Source: Symbiodinium natans (Eukaryota > Sar > Dinophyceae > Suessiales > Symbiodiniaceae). From it: 64,000 nt of DNA. Shown here piece after piece: positions 12,951 through 25,389 of this stretch. The stretch's first letter is position 1; each line of letters begins with the position of its first letter. A program made the position numbers and the translations under genes. Location of the stretch: positions 1,264,501-1,328,500 of the forward strand of contig CAJNDS010002157.1 in the NCBI GenBank assembly GCA_905221605.1, in the 5' to 3' direction. A model generated the notes under the pieces. It was not told the DNA's origin. It saw only the letters and a program-made list of their open reading frames with translations, and did no database searches.

Positions 12951-13276
12951 GGCCCAAGTGCTTCGAAGAGGGCAATTTCCTCTCATTGAGGCCTGGGTTG
13001 ATCTGGACATGGGAGCTGCCAACAGTTGACCCATGCTGCTCGCAAGAAGCGTACTGTGCCGTCATACCCAAGGCGATGCACAACACAGTTCAGGGTTCAG
13101 GGTTCAGGGTTTCGGGTTTGGGGTTTAGGGTTTAGGGGCTGGGGTTTTTCCAGGGTTTAGTGTTGAGGGGTTGACTGCAGCTACGGAGCAGCCACAGCAT
13201 GTAGCCCAGCGCCAGAGCAAGCCACGCGGCATTGTTGATCTGGGGCGGAAGCTTGAGGATGAGTGGCGCCGAGGGT

Positions 13277-13317
13277 TTAGGGTCAGGGTTGAGGGTTGAG
13301 GGTTGAGGGTTGAAGGT

Positions 13318-13383
<66 letters not shown>

Positions 13384-13398
13384 AGGTTGAGGGTTGAG
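13277..13398. repeat. Homogeneous TTGAGGG variant array
   Basis: About 17 consecutive heptamers read TTGAGGG, with two units as TTGAAGG. They differ from the canonical TTTAGGG at one fixed position. The flanks return to TTTAGGG-type sequence. Confidence 0.9.
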
Positions 13399-13504
13399 CG
13401 TTTTTCGGGCATGCACGCCCTGGGTTCTAGTGTGCAGGCTTCGTGACGTGCCTTTTGGGCGGAAGTCTGGTTCACTCCCAAACCCTCTTTACGAAGGGAG
13501 CAAC

Positions 13505-14015
13505 GGTCTCTCGAAACCCTAAACCCCAAACGGCAACCCCAAACCCCTAAACCTCCCAAACCCTAAACCCTGAACCCCGAACCTCTAAACCCCAAACCCC
13601 TAACCCCTAACCAACACGAAACCCGCAAACCCCGAAGCCCCCAAACCGCAAGCCCCCAAACCGTCAGCCCCCAAACCCTAAACCCTAAACCCTAAACCCT
13701 AAACCCTAAACCCTAAACCCTAAGCTAGGGCCAGGGCATAGGCGCGGCGGTCCAGGGGCTCGCATGCCTGCGGAAGCTTTCGATGACCGACCGCGGGGGG
13801 GTTCGGGGTTAGGGTTTAGGGTTTAGGGTTTAGGGTTTAGGGTTTAGGGTTTAGGGTTTTGGGTTTAGGGTTTGGGGTTTAGGGTTTAGGGTTTGGGGCT
13901 TGGGGTTTGGGGTTTGGGGTTTGAGGTTTGGGGTTTGGGGTTTGGGGTTTGGGGTTTGGGGTTTGGGGTTTGGGGTTTGGGGTTTGGGGTTTGGGGTTTG
14001 GGGTTTGGGGCTTAA
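13505..14015. repeat. Converging C- and G-strand arrays with a TTTGGGG variant block
   Basis: CCCTAAA-type units up to about 13722 are followed after an 80-base spacer by TTTAGGG units from 13805. From about 13893 to 14010 the units become almost uniformly TTTGGGG (about 16 copies, one TTTGAGG). This gives a head-to-head arrangement plus a second variant-specific expansion. Confidence 0.85.
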
Positions 14016-14249
14016 GGGTTCAGCTTCGGCTTTCAGGTTGAAGGGTTGCTCTTGAGAGTATGAGCGGTATGGCCCGTTGTCTGCATAATGTCTCCTGTTT
14101 GGGGGGCAACCCAACCTCTTCGGAGCCGAAGTCTTAGAAAGAGAGATCCCTAAATGGGCGGCCTCGGAAGTGTGGTGTTATGTATCAGAATGTGAGACGT
14201 GGCTGCGGCCGTGATCCGAACTGGGCTCGACGATCTAAGGGCGCAAGGG

Positions 14250-15925
14250 TTCTAAGCCCTAAACCCTAAACCCTAAACCCTAAACCCCAAACCTTCAAAC
14301 CTAAAAGAGCTGCGGGGCTTGAGGTGTCGGCCTTCACAGGCCCTACGCTGAACCGAGACTCGACTTCCGAAGGCAAGCCTTGATCAGGATGCCTGTTATC
14401 TCCTTCTAATTTAGGGTTTAGGGTTTAGGGTTTAGGGTTTAGGGTTTAGGGTTTAGGGTAACCCCGCTGAGTTTTCTGGCTTGAGTTTGGGCATTTAGGG
14501 GTTTGAGGGATTAGGGTTTAGGGTTAGGACCGGTTTCTGGGTAGAACGGCTTGGGATGTCGGAACCCATACCAATCTTCCTTAGACGGACCTTGAGATCC
14601 CCCTCAAGACAGCTAGCGCCTCTTCCTTGTCACTGAGCTGAGTTCGATCCGCGCCTCACACCAGACGCGGGGTTTGGGAGAAGTTTAGGGGTTGGGGTGA
14701 AGGGCTTAGGGTAGTACGACAAGGATGATCAGAAGAAGCAGAGCATCAGTAATGTAGTCATGATCTCGATGACCGACTACTTCCCCAAACTACGGGTGGG
14801 GGGGAGGGGGCCCCGGGGGGATGCTGGCACACCCCAGCTTACCATCATCCAAAAACTTACGGGAACCACCCCCCCCCCACAATTTTTTTTTAAGGATTTT
14901 CTTATGCACGTCGCCGGAAACATGCGAACCACCAGGAGCCAGACGTGCTCGCAGGCGTAGCCGAGCCAGGAGGACACAGCCCCCGGCCACGCAGAGGATG
15001 CCTGGGGGAGGATATGGCTCTGAATTCTTTCGGACGCCTGGTTCTTGGAGAAGCCCGGGCCTTCTAGCAGGGTTCTATGGACTTAGGAGCTGCATTGCCT
15101 ACCCCACGAAACCTCCGTTTTGTACTGGTATTAAAAAAGTTAACTACCCAGACCTAGGTAGAGAACCTCTTCAATATAGCCTTCAGCCTTGAAACCTTGC
15201 TTTGCGCACCTGCTGAAAGCTTACACAGCCTACAGACTCAGCTCCACGCACATCACGCCGCAGAGCACCATGTCCAAGGCGTCCTGAACCGACGGTGCCT
15301 CGCAGCCGTTTGGGCAGGTGTCCAGGGGCGGGGTGGCAGGTTTGGGTGACTATTTAAGGTGCAGCCAGAGATGGCGGAAACAAAGCCGGGAAGCTGGTTT
15401 TGAGGCGATGTACCGAATTCCAATTCCCTACTAAAAAACTCGGCAAGGGCAAGTCATGATTACGTTGTGTTCTCTGTTCTCTGCACCGCAAGGCTCTCGG
15501 ATTAACATGAATAAAACAGAGGAGTAAGGACTCGAACTAAGAAGAATGAGAATGATAGGTCTAATCAGAAAAATGACGTCAAATATGAAAGCACAGTAGC
15601 TAAACCCTAAACCCTAGACCCTAAACCCTAAACCCCCTTCAGTAGTACTGGAAGCCAGCTGGTCACTTCTGAGCAGGGCGCCAGGAACATCATCACGCTG
15701 TCGGGCGCCCCGTTGCCAATGGCGACGAAGGTGGCACCAGCGATTCCCGGTCGCAAGCTCAGCAGCGAAGACCAGTACCTTTCAGAGTCTGGGCGGGGGT
15801 TTAGGGTTTAGGGTTTAGGGTTCAGGGTTCAGGGTTCAGGGTTCAGGGTTCAGGGTTCAGGGTTCAGGGTTCAGGGATCAGCGTTCAGTGTTTGGGCTTA
15901 AGGGATGAGGGTTTGGGGTTCAGGG
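14250..15925. repeat. Telomere-like blocks including a TTCAGGG variant array
   Basis: Short canonical blocks lie at 14250-14300, 14407-14460 and 15600-15637. At about 15797-15880, three TTTAGGG units lead into about nine consecutive TTCAGGG units. Spacers carry small overlapping frames with no recognisable domain. Confidence 0.75.
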
Positions 15926-16396
15926 TTTGCAACGCCCGCGCGTGGCTTGGGGAGGGAAGGAAGGGGGCTGCGGGAGGCAGCACCTGCAAGCCCCCACATG
16001 CCATGCTTCGCAGAGCAGCAGCCATAAGGTTCGTAGAGACAACATTGGAAGACAATGCCGCTCATGGTGAAACGTAGAAACAGTACAGCAAGTACTGTAC
16101 GGACTTGCATTCGGGAGCTCTTGAAGCGAGGGTGGCTTCGCACTGCTGCCTGCGCACAAGCATCTGATCTACCCAACACAAACTACGCGCCTTAGCACTC
16201 GAATCCATGCTCCACCGCCAATAGACACACTAAGACCCAAGGACCTCCCCAAAACTCGTGAACACTAGCCCCTAACTCCCCGAACGCCGCGAAACCCCAA
16301 AAAGCTTCCCGGTGCAAGGCAGACGGGTTGCACCAAAGGGGGCACAAAGTAGACTTCAGCCTCAGCCAGGCTGTGATCCACATGTTGAGGTTTGGG

Positions 16397-16498
16397 ATGT
16401 TCCCCCTTATACTAGCAGCTCCTTAATCGGGATTCCAATAATTCTTCTAGGGGGCACAGTACTCCCTATTCAGGACTGCTTCATATAAGGGGGAACAT
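16397..16498. mobile_element. MITE-like inverted-repeat element
   Basis: ATGTTCCCCCTTATA at the left is mirrored by TATAAGGGGGAACAT at the right, enclosing about 70 bp of noncoding sequence. No coding capacity and no obvious target duplication. Confidence 0.65.
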
Positions 16499-16697
16499 GC
16501 CAACGTTGAGGGTTTAAGTTCAAGGCGTCTTCTTGCGCAGTATCTGTGGCTGGCCGCAACATTCCGCACGAGGCGGCTTTCGCTTGATGGTGTGGAAGGG
16601 TCCATTGAAGCTGAGAGGTCTGTATCCCCCACCCGCCCTGAAGACATCACACGCGACCCAATCAGGGCCTGGGCTACACTCTCAACTCCCAGGCGTA

Positions 16698-16845
16698 CTT
16701 GGAGGTTCATGGTACTTATCAAACCAATTACAACTGTACTTATAACTTACAACCCACTGATAAGGCCCTTAAGTGCCCTAATATGGTCATCAGTACACTT
16801 ATCAATAACTGTATAAATGGTTAATAAGTACTATGAAGCTCCAAG
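16698..16845. mobile_element. MITE-like inverted-repeat element, copy 2
   Basis: A 148-bp element with the same CTTGGAGGTTCATGG terminus as the copy at 879-1009; the right terminus reads CATAGTTC-like on the complement and ends CTCCAAG. It is flanked on both sides by TA, the target duplication typical of Tc1/mariner-related elements. The interior is alignable to copy 1 around TAAGTGCCCTAATA. Confidence 0.75.
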
Positions 16846-19800
16846 TAGCTTCAAAACAGCAGAGACAGCAGCAACAACTTCGCTGCAAAGCCACAGGCGC
16901 GCCAGGGGTCCCCCTCCAGTCGACATCTTACGCGGGCTTGGACGGACAAAGGGTGCCATCTACAAAGCTTCCGTCCCTGTCCCTGGAAAGGCTTAGAGCT
17001 TAGGGTTAGGCGCCCCAGAGCAATCATAGAGCATTCAGCTGAGCGGCCGTAGTGTTGAGCAGCCACATGAGCACAACAACCCACAGAAATACCAGCGGCA
17101 AGCTTGCGTACCTTTCTGGCCAATGCCCCAAGGCCCTAACACCGTAACCCTAAACCCTAAACCCTAAAACCCTAACACCGTAACACCCTAGCAACAAAAC
17201 CCTAGTACCCAAAAAAAAACCTTTACGGGGTAGAAGGAGGAAGCCCTAAACAGGACCCTGAATCTTATTCCCCTATATAACCCCCATTATATCTTACTAC
17301 CTTATATCGTCCCTACATACCTAAGTAGCCCCGAAATAACCCCCAAACAACCGCTTAGGTCCCTTATAAGGGCAACTGTCAACCCTAAACCCCTGGAGAC
17401 CCCCTAGCGTTTAAAGGTTTAAGGTTTGGGGTTTAGGGTCAAAAGGTCTGGGTTAGGGGACAATGTGACAGCTTTAGGATGTGCTGCAAAGCCATTCTTT
17501 CTTTTGCTGTGCGTGAGCGATTGAACCCTTCAGCCTGGACGGTTACATATATATGCAGCATGTGTTGTTGTGCTAAGTGAACGGGCTAAAACATACGCTT
17601 CAAAAACAACAAATATACACACAACATCGTGCGGTTTGAGCGATTCGGGCTGGGGGCTTCAGGTTTAGGGCTTAGAGGGGCTCATCTTTTTGTTTCACTT
17701 GAAGCCCCAAACCCCAAGCCCCTAGCGCTGCCGGGGCACCCCATGTTCTGGACCATGCCGCAGTAGTCCTCGGTACTTGAGCCCGCCAAGTTTGGGGTTT
17801 TGGGGTTTACGGTTGCGGGTTTGAGGATGGGAAGGCTTGGAATATGGTGTGTGTGTGTGTGTTGTAACTTAGCCTCCCCTTGTAGGTACCAGCCCTCGAA
17901 CCAACCAACCCCATGTGGGCCCCATGCCACGTGCTTCGGGATGACAGCCCCCTGGCCCGGAACGTGAGAACCTCAAAGTCTTTAAGTCCAGAGCCGAACT
18001 CTCGCAATCCTTTCAAACACTTTGCGATTTTTTAAGCTTGAGCTGGATTTCAATGGGGTATCAGTCAAAGGTCGGTTTAAAATTCGAGTTACCTGATAAA
18101 GAAGGCATTTCATGGGATTCTGTGCAACTTGGAGAGCCGCCAACCCCCCCCCCACACAAAAACAAAAAAAACTCAAAAATCCCGATTGCTCCATGAAAGC
18201 CCTTCAAGACTGTCTCTCTCCCCCTTCGCTCCACAAGCAACATTCATATTTGCAATATTCTCGTGGATTTGATAACTCAAAGAGTGCTGTGCTAAAATAA
18301 CTCCTCGAGGAGGAGGCTATGGAGCTGCCGAAGCTTCGATGAGGTCGGAGGGCGCCACCGCGCGGCAGTCGAGGCGCCAGGCGACCGCTTGGCTCATCTC
18401 AGCCTCCTCGGTGCCACCGGAGAACAGGGGCCAACAAAGCTTCAAGGGGGGAATGTAACCCAAGGTTCCCTAATACTCCCCACTACTCCGTAAGGCTCCC
18501 TAAGCTTCCCGAAGGTTCCCTACCATGAACCCCCCCTCCCTTAAGAACCTTATAAACAGCGCGCAAGAAAGCACTCAAGCCTGCAGCTTAAACTGCAGAG
18601 TTAAGCTCGCGGGCTTTTCTGAGCTCAGAGAAATCTAAGGCGTCGCAGGGTGAGGGTTTCGAACCTTGCTTGGTTGAAGGTTTAGGGCTTGGGCCGGCGG
18701 GGTTTGAGGGCTCGGGGGTGTAGGCTTTGGGGTTTGGGGGGTAGGGGTTGAGTTCGGTGGGTTTTCTGAGAGCTTTCGGCAATGAAATGGGAGCGAGGAG
18801 CATAAGGCATATGAGACCTTGTAACCAGAATTTACTCCTCCGATCGGTCCGAGCCACGCCTCAACCCAAAACTTAAACCCCTGAACACCTAAACCCCTGT
18901 CAAGGGAAAACCCTCGGCCCAAGCCCCTTAGCACTCAACCCTTGCTCTGCCTGCATCCTGAACAAAACGAGATCGAACGAAAGCTTCCGCCTAGACTGAT
19001 TCGAAGGCTGACTTTTTTTGCGGCGTTTATGCAGCTTACGGGCGTTTCAGGCTGTAGAGATGTACAGCTAGGGTTTCAAGGCCGGTTGAGGGTCTATGAG
19101 GTGCTGCTGACGTTTTCTCCGCAACGGAAAGAAGAAAAAGTAAACCAAAGATACAGAAGCGGGAATGAGTCGCTTCTCGTATTTAGAAATGACTCATTCG
19201 AGTTTTCACCTGACTCTGACTTCAGTTTGCTGAATTTGAAACCGGAATGACATCTTCAATCCTTCTGCAAGACGTAAGCAACAGGCTCGAAACTTCCTCG
19301 AAGAGCACAGACCATAAAGCAACCAGGAAAAGATCATAATTACCAGCAAACCCTTTCAAAAGACAAGATTGAATCCCAAAAAACACAGCAAAGTCAGCAA
19401 CTCCCCTGAAAAACACAACAACGATAAGATCTTGCGAACATGACTACGAGTTTTACTGCCATCCCGCCTAAACCCTAAACCCTCACTCTTATCGGCATCA
19501 CGCTCGCTCTCATAAGGATGCAAGGATCGGAGCTTTGGACCGTCTGCAGGGAGTGGGAAGGGCTGCGTCTCCTCGGCATCAGGACACGGCCTAAGGCCCC
19601 GGCCTTTTTCAGAAAAAGTCTTGGGGAGCCAGGTTATCATAATCGAAGCCCTTATGACTTGTGACAGATGGTACTCAGTTCCCTGCTACTTCCCTACTAA
19701 CAACCCGCAAGCTTTACAGGATCAAGCAGCAAATTAGCAAAAAAGAAACTCACGCCACTGTCGCTTCAAACATCCACACCCCAGAGCAAAGCATTTCGAC

Positions 19801-20605
19801 GGGCACTTGTTGTGCTCTCTAGCAATACCTTGTGGGATGGAGTGATGGGATATCCGGAGACGTCCGGGCCATGGATTCTGGGATTCCTTGCACTGCAGGG
19901 GATTCTTCGGTGCGGGTCGGAGACCTGGACAAGGAGACTCCCTGAGTTAAACTATAACAATCCCACACTTCGATGTGTGGCAAGACAGTAAAGATACGCT
20001 GAGTCGTCAACGGCTATAGCAAACACTGAGCAAACATAATCCGCCGAGACGGGAGGCCTGAGGCATTTAGATCCAGGTCTAGGGAACCTTCTAAAGCGCG
20101 GCCGAGCTTTTTGAATGAGTAGCCCGCCCCCCCCCCAGGCCAACCGCGGACGGCGTGACCAGGGGGGATTTTGGGCCGGACTTGGTGGGCGAATGTGAAA
20201 ACGCGCACCCACGCCCCACCCTCCCCCAACCCCCCAAACCCCCCCCTAGAGACCGTCGTACCGCGCATTAGCCTTGGTACCCTTGCCAGCGGCCTCGCGT
20301 TAGCGGTTAAAGCATCATAGTCATCATCACCACCGCCACCATCATCATCATTCACGCCTCGGGGCTTCGAATCTGGGCTAAGATAGTGCCGTGACGACTC
20401 AAGAAGGCGACCCGAAACTGCTAATTGCTGAGCCGGCGGCTTCTCTGGTGCATCTTTGTCAAGCACAGAGCTTCTCAATGTGTGCGTCTCGGCATATCCC
20501 AGCGCCTGAACAATGCAGCAAGCAAGCAGAGACGACACTCTCTTGGACAACGCGCCTTTTGCCGGGATCTACAATACGAGGTCGACAAGCATCAAGACAA
20601 GGATG
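16846..20605. other. No supported gene
   Basis: Isolated telomere-like scraps (17140-17165, 19470-19480), a short GT repeat at about 17848-17863 and many small overlapping frames. A minus-strand frame at 20014-20550 has a hydrophobic N-terminus and an Asp/Gly-rich middle but no recognisable domain, and its upstream end runs into the adjacent microsatellite, so I do not call it. Confidence 0.45.
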
Positions 20606-20832
20606 ATGCCTGAAGAGCACATAACAATAACAATAACAATAACAAGAGCACATAACAATAACAATAACAATGACAATGACAATGACAATAACAAGAACAA
20701 GAACAAGAACAATAACAATCACAATCACAATAACAATCACAATAACAAGAACAATAACAATATCAATAACAATAACAATAACAGTGACAATAACGATAAC
20801 AGGAACAATAACAACGTAGCAATAACCGTAAC
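20606..20832. repeat. (AACAAT)n-type microsatellite
   Basis: About 225 bases of AACAAT, GACAAT and AACAAG hexamers. Poly-Asn and poly-Ile/Val frames across it are composition effects. Confidence 0.85.
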
Positions 20833-21063
20833 AAAAAAAACGATAAGAACTATTTTTACGATAAAGTGGCAAAAGGCCCCTGCCCTTCCAAGATCTGAAT
20901 GCAACGAAGATGCTCCTTTCGCTAGCAAGACAGCGAGGAATCCCCATCTCATCCCAGCGCCCGCGATGACCTGAGGGTGAGGTTTCGCGGCTTAGGGGTT
21001 TAGGGCTGGAGGGGCATTGCTTAGGAGATCTTGCGATTCACGACGGCCGCAATAGCCGGCACC

Positions 21064-21112
21064 CCTAAACCTAGACCCTAAACCCTAAACCCTAAACCCT
21101 AAGCCCTAAGCC
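21064..21112. repeat. Small CCCTAAA block
   Basis: About six C-strand units with CCCTAAG variants. This is the last clear telomere-like block before a long repeat-poor interval. Confidence 0.7.
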
Positions 21113-21521
21113 CGAAGCCTAAGTCAGGTCAGGGCTCTGGGGGTCGCGAACCTGTGGAGTCGCCAAATTTCACAACCTTCCGAAGGCTGCCGGTGCTCCC
21201 AAGGTGCATGAACTCATACGATATCAGAGGCCGCCCCAAATCCCGAAAGATGGCGGACTTTTGGGCCGAAATGGAGTATCCAGTGGTGTTGCAACCCCCC
21301 CACTTCCCAAATGTCTTCGTGAGTGCGAGTAGCACTGACCCTAAACCCTAACCCCCTATAAGCCCAGAACCCTGGTGGGTCTTAAGACGCCCTCGTAGCA
21401 GTCAGGATGCACCGTGCTTCCTCCCGCAATGCCAAAAGGGGCACCAAGGTGGTTACGCTCTGCAACCTTTTTCTGGTTTCTCTGCAGAAACCGACGTTTG
21501 CCTGACTACTTCGCTGGCCTG

Positions 21522-22514
21522 TCACACCTGAATAAGATCGAGGCTTCCAACGGCCTGCTTGGTGGTTTCCGCTGCAAGTGGTGGGAGCACGGCCGCCCCT
21601 TCGAGTGCTTCCGCCATGGCCGATGCGAGGCTCGCAAGTGCCACCGCTGGCTCCAACGGCAAGGCTGCAAGCGCGAGGAATGCTGCGCCCGCCGTGGTCC
21701 AAGCCGCCTTCGCGCCAGGCGACAGCTTTGCCCACTTGTCACGGAAGTCCTCCCAGGCCATCTTCGCCGCAGCCTCCATGCGGTCCACTGCCGACCCTAC
21801 TTTTGCCAAACCTCTGCTCAAGGCAGCGCCACCGCCAGTGCAATCCTTGAAGGAATCCATAAAAGAAGCAGCCACATCGTGCGCGTACTTGATCTCCTTG
21901 TACGTCTTTTCCGTCGCATCGGCAGTGCTTGCCACGGTCTGCTTCATTGAGTCCAAGCCCTCGTTGAAATTTTTGATGAAGGACACAGCATCATAGATGC
22001 ACCTTAGAACAGCTGGCAGCTTCTCTTTGAGACGCTCGAAAACAAGCTCTTTGAAGTGGTCCGCCAAGTCCTTCAGCTTGTCCATGCTTCCTTCAGGCAC
22101 CGCGCACGTCGGTCCGGTCCAACCTTGTCTGCACTTGCAAGCACCAATGGCCAAGGAACAGTTGCCCTCAGCACACCTTCCAGGGCAGGCCCGATCACAC
22201 GTGCCAGGATTCCACCAGCCAGGCTGACAAAGATGCGGCATTCCGGGTTGCCGCAAGCAGTAGCCCTCAGCCAAAGAGCAAGCATTGCTGTTGGCGCAAT
22301 GCCGATGTTCGAAGTCGCACGTTGTTTTGCAGCGGTCGAGGCCCCACCAACCCGGGTGGCATTTAGGTTGGCCAGCTGCTGGAGCATTGCAATACCCTTT
22401 TGCGCAGCCAGCACTGCAATGATTGCCAAGGCAAGGGTCGTCGTCGCTAACAACTTCACACGCTGTCCCCCGCAGCAGCAACGCCCATCGCAATACACGG
22501 ACAAACTTGGACAT
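21522..22514 (-). CDS. Secreted/surface EGF-like repeat protein
   Basis: A single uninterrupted minus-strand frame of about 330 codons. I chose the ATG at 22514 because it is followed by a short basic, hydrophobic leader (FVRVLRWALLL) that could be a signal peptide. An ATG at 22631 would add 39 residues with no leader-like character. Residues about 28-145 are Cys-rich, with repeated GYC, C-x-PGWW and CRQGWTGPTC patterns, matching tandem EGF/DSL-like disulphide modules of extracellular proteins. The remainder is Ala-rich, predicted helical, with a hydrophobic patch (AAWTTAGAAFLALAALPL) near residue 285 that may be a membrane segment. Likely a cell-surface or secreted protein; ligand unknown. 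No introns are visible, which is unusual next to the exon-split genes at 29-47 kb. Confidence 0.65.
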   Translation of the reverse strand: MSKFVRVLRWALLLRGTACEVVSDDDPCLGNHCSAGCAKGYCNAPAAGQPKCHPGWWGLDRCKTTCDFEHRHCANSNACSLAEGYCLRQPGMPHLCQPGWWNPGTCDRACPGRCAEGNCSLAIGACKCRQGWTGPTCAVPEGSMDKLKDLADHFKELVFERLKEKLPAVLRCIYDAVSFIKNFNEGLDSMKQTVASTADATEKTYKEIKYAHDVAASFMDSFKDCTGGGAALSRGLAKVGSAVDRMEAAAKMAWEDFRDKWAKLSPGAKAAWTTAGAAFLALAALPLEPAVALASLASAMAEALEGAAVLPPLAAETTKQAVGSLDLIQV

Positions 22515-22639
22515 GCGGTTCAACAAAGGGCTAACCTGTGACGAGAGCACGTGCCTTTGCATGTTCTTCAACAAGTTCAACGAGACCTTAGGTGTTGCAA
22601 CTCTTACAAATTCGCCATGTCTCCGAACCATTTTGTTTG

Positions 22640-24972
22640 CAAACCTGTCTTTTCGAGCCTACCATGGTACCGTGCAATCCACGAACGGGCTCCCGACAAA
22701 ATACAAACTTCACAACTTCATGATTTATAATACACAACAATCGTGAGTGGTGTACGCATATCCGCATACGCATGCCAAGCAGTTCAACTTGCCACTGAAG
22801 CCTTTCTTCCAACCTCGTATTTTCACGCGCAGCATTCTTCAAGCTAAACCTTCGCCCCCTGACCCCATGGCCCCATGTATAGGATCTAGAAATGTTGAAG
22901 ATGTAGAACAGTATTGCAGGAGGCCGAATTACCGGCGCGTTTCGTTCGATAATAGGATCGGCTTCCGGTTGCATCCGGGTCTTTTCCGTTTTGTATCCGG
23001 GTCTTACGTTTTTGCGTCGCGTGCTCTTAGAGTGTCATAGTGGGGGGCCACCCTTCACATGTGCCACACACGTGCGTGTGCAAATGTAAGCACGCATGTA
23101 TGTCATATCTGTGCTGTCTTACTCAACTGTAGAAGCTGGATTTAAACTATTTTCCAGAGTGCTGGTTTCAAACCAGCGTTGTAGCTGGTGTTCCGAAACA
23201 ACGTTTTGCTTTGTTCACTCACGTTTACACAAAGTGTATGCAGCAACAGAAAGTCTTAAGCGCGCTTGTGCGAGAAAAGCTTTGTTTACAAAGACGGGCC
23301 AACATACGTAAGGGTCTTCAGGTTTGGTTTTTCCACACAGTTGCCCAACCCCCAGCGAGATGGCAGCAATGGGGGAGCTATGACATCGAGGTGGCTGGAG
23401 TGCAGGGGTGAAGGGCAGGGGTGTAAGGGCATGTAGCGGATCAGAGCAAAGAAGGAGCCCTTGACAGCAGTCTAGCTAGTGTTTGCAGATACTAATGGGC
23501 CCCAAAAAAAGGCCGCCTGATGACAGGGGCACATAGGATACTGTCATACTCAAGCACCCACCCCTCAAAGCAACCGCAAGCTGAACAAGAAATCAGAATC
23601 GCTCAGTTTTAACAGGCCAACATAAATGTCTTCAGGCTTGGTCGTTTTTCTCACACAGTTGCCCAACCTCCTGCCCACGCAACCTTGTCAGAGATTCAGC
23701 AACGGGGGAGTTGGGTGTCAGGGGTTGAAGGGCAGGAGGCAAGCTTGTAGCTAGTGATTGCAAGCAAAACGGGTCTCGAAAAAAGGGCCCTGATGACAGA
23801 GGCGACCAACATAGGATAATGTCACACTCAAGCACCAACCCCGCAAATCTGGGTGTTTAAGACACAGTTTTGGAGGTCGAAAACCTTCCAAAACGGGCTT
23901 GAGCAAATTGCAGAGAGCAAAGTGTTCCTTCTTTCTAGTCCACGACGAAGACGCAAATGCAAGAACCGCCAAGAGGCGGACTTCTCGGCCCAGATGGAGA
24001 CCATGGAAGAGCGGATCCAACCGCGTTAACGCCAATCTAGCCAACCGCACAACGCTTCTTTTTGGTAAGAGGAGGACTCCAAACGGTCTTGAAGAAAAAT
24101 GTGCCGAGACAGTGAGAGCTTTTGGGTGCCACTTGCAACAACATGTCTAAACTTGAGAACCAGCTAAGCGCAGAAAGCGTACCTGCAGCCGAAAGCTGCC
24201 TGCTAAGAAGACCTCTTAACAAATTGTCCAAGACTCGGACAGTGGGTGCACTTTCAGCCTCTTAGACACGTTTTGCTGCGCACTACCTGGCCCGCCTGTA
24301 AGACTGCTGGCTTTCGTTCTTTTGTGCATTTACACTCAATTGTCACCTACTGCAAGAAGGTGCATCTGGCGCTTCTGTGGCAACTGTTCCTGCGGACGCA
24401 TTAGACAGTTCAGATCACAGGTTCCTTCTTACGGCCTTCCATACTTTCGCTTAATGTCTGCACCTGGCCACCACCGGGCCTGACAGATAAGAAGTCACGT
24501 GGCTTTGCCGTTCAGCTTGCCTTGGACCTGTTCGCCATGCGCATGGCCATTTGAGTTTAATAACAATTAAAATCAAGACACAGACAGATAAGATTTTTTC
24601 TATTATGTGTCCAAATCCACATATCTTCACCAGCCGACACTTCCACACTTGAACAGCCAGTAGAACGCCGCCGACAGACATGCAAACAACTCCATTGCAC
24701 ACACACTTTCCTTGCGCACTAAAGCCAATGCACCAACCACCTTTGCAACCAAACACACACACATTACAACACTCTTGCACATGCACACTTAGAAAAACAC
24801 CACAAAATGCCAAAATAAATTTGTCAATTTTCATTTTTCACGTCAATTCCGCACAAAACTGGTCAACCTCAGTGCATAAACATGAATGAGCAATAATGAA
24901 AAAAATAATAATTTTTCCAATTAATTAAGAAGTGGACCATTTGGCTTCAGCCACCAACAACAGCTGCAACTG
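22640..24972. other. No supported gene; diverged tandem duplication
   Basis: Two related segments, about 23297-23575 and 23612-23850, share GGCCAACATA, CACACAGTTGCCCAACC, CAGCAAyGGGGGAG and GATGACAG-type blocks in the same order, so they are an old direct duplication. No open frame in this stretch has recognisable features. The region at 24540-24960 is AT-rich. Confidence 0.5.
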
Positions 24973-25389
24973 TCAACTAAGCCTGGGGCTGCTTTGCCAG
25001 GCTGCTGCAGAAAGTTCAGCAAGTGCTTCAGACTCACTCCGGTGCTCAATGCGGACATTCCTTGCGCTTGATTCGACCGGGGTAGAATGCAGAGGAGTTA
25101 CTTCAGCATTGGTTTGCCACCTTGGATGCTGACTCTCCACCTGTTTTGTTGCTTTTTCTGCGGCTGCCGCTTTCCAGAGCTCAGACTGCCGTTTTGTACT
25201 TGGAGCGCCGCTTCTCCAGTGGTGGACCTTGAATTCACGTTCCCCGTCGCATTCCTGCCGCACCTGCGCAAACGCACGGACCTGCTTAATACTAGTAGTG
25301 CTGCCAAGCCAGATAGACAAAAACAGCGAAGCTAAGAAGGCGCAAGAAAAAAACGTTGATACGCGTGTTCTTGGCTCTGAGCAATCCAA
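24973..25389 (-). CDS. Small hypothetical protein with N-terminal membrane segment
   Basis: A 138-codon minus-strand frame. Residues about 10-32 form a hydrophobic segment (FFSCAFLASLFLSIWLG) after a short polar start, compatible with a signal anchor. The rest is polar and charged. I do not recognise the family. Both strands are open over part of the interval, and there is no corroborating exon or domain, so it may be chance. Confidence 0.3.
   Translation of the reverse strand: MDCSEPRTRVSTFFSCAFLASLFLSIWLGSTTSIKQVRAFAQVRQECDGEREFKVHHWRSGAPSTKRQSELWKAAAAEKATKQVESQHPRWQTNAEVTPLHSTPVESSARNVRIEHRSESEALAELSAAAWQSSPRLS

Noticed and set aside
14575-14665. tRNA gene suggested by GTTCGATCC B-box-like sequence
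   Set aside because: No matching A box or cloverleaf could be built upstream.
24451-24834. Cys/Val-rich minus-strand frame of 127 codons
   Set aside because: Composition follows CA-rich sequence on the opposite strand; Cys spacing is irregular and matches no known module.
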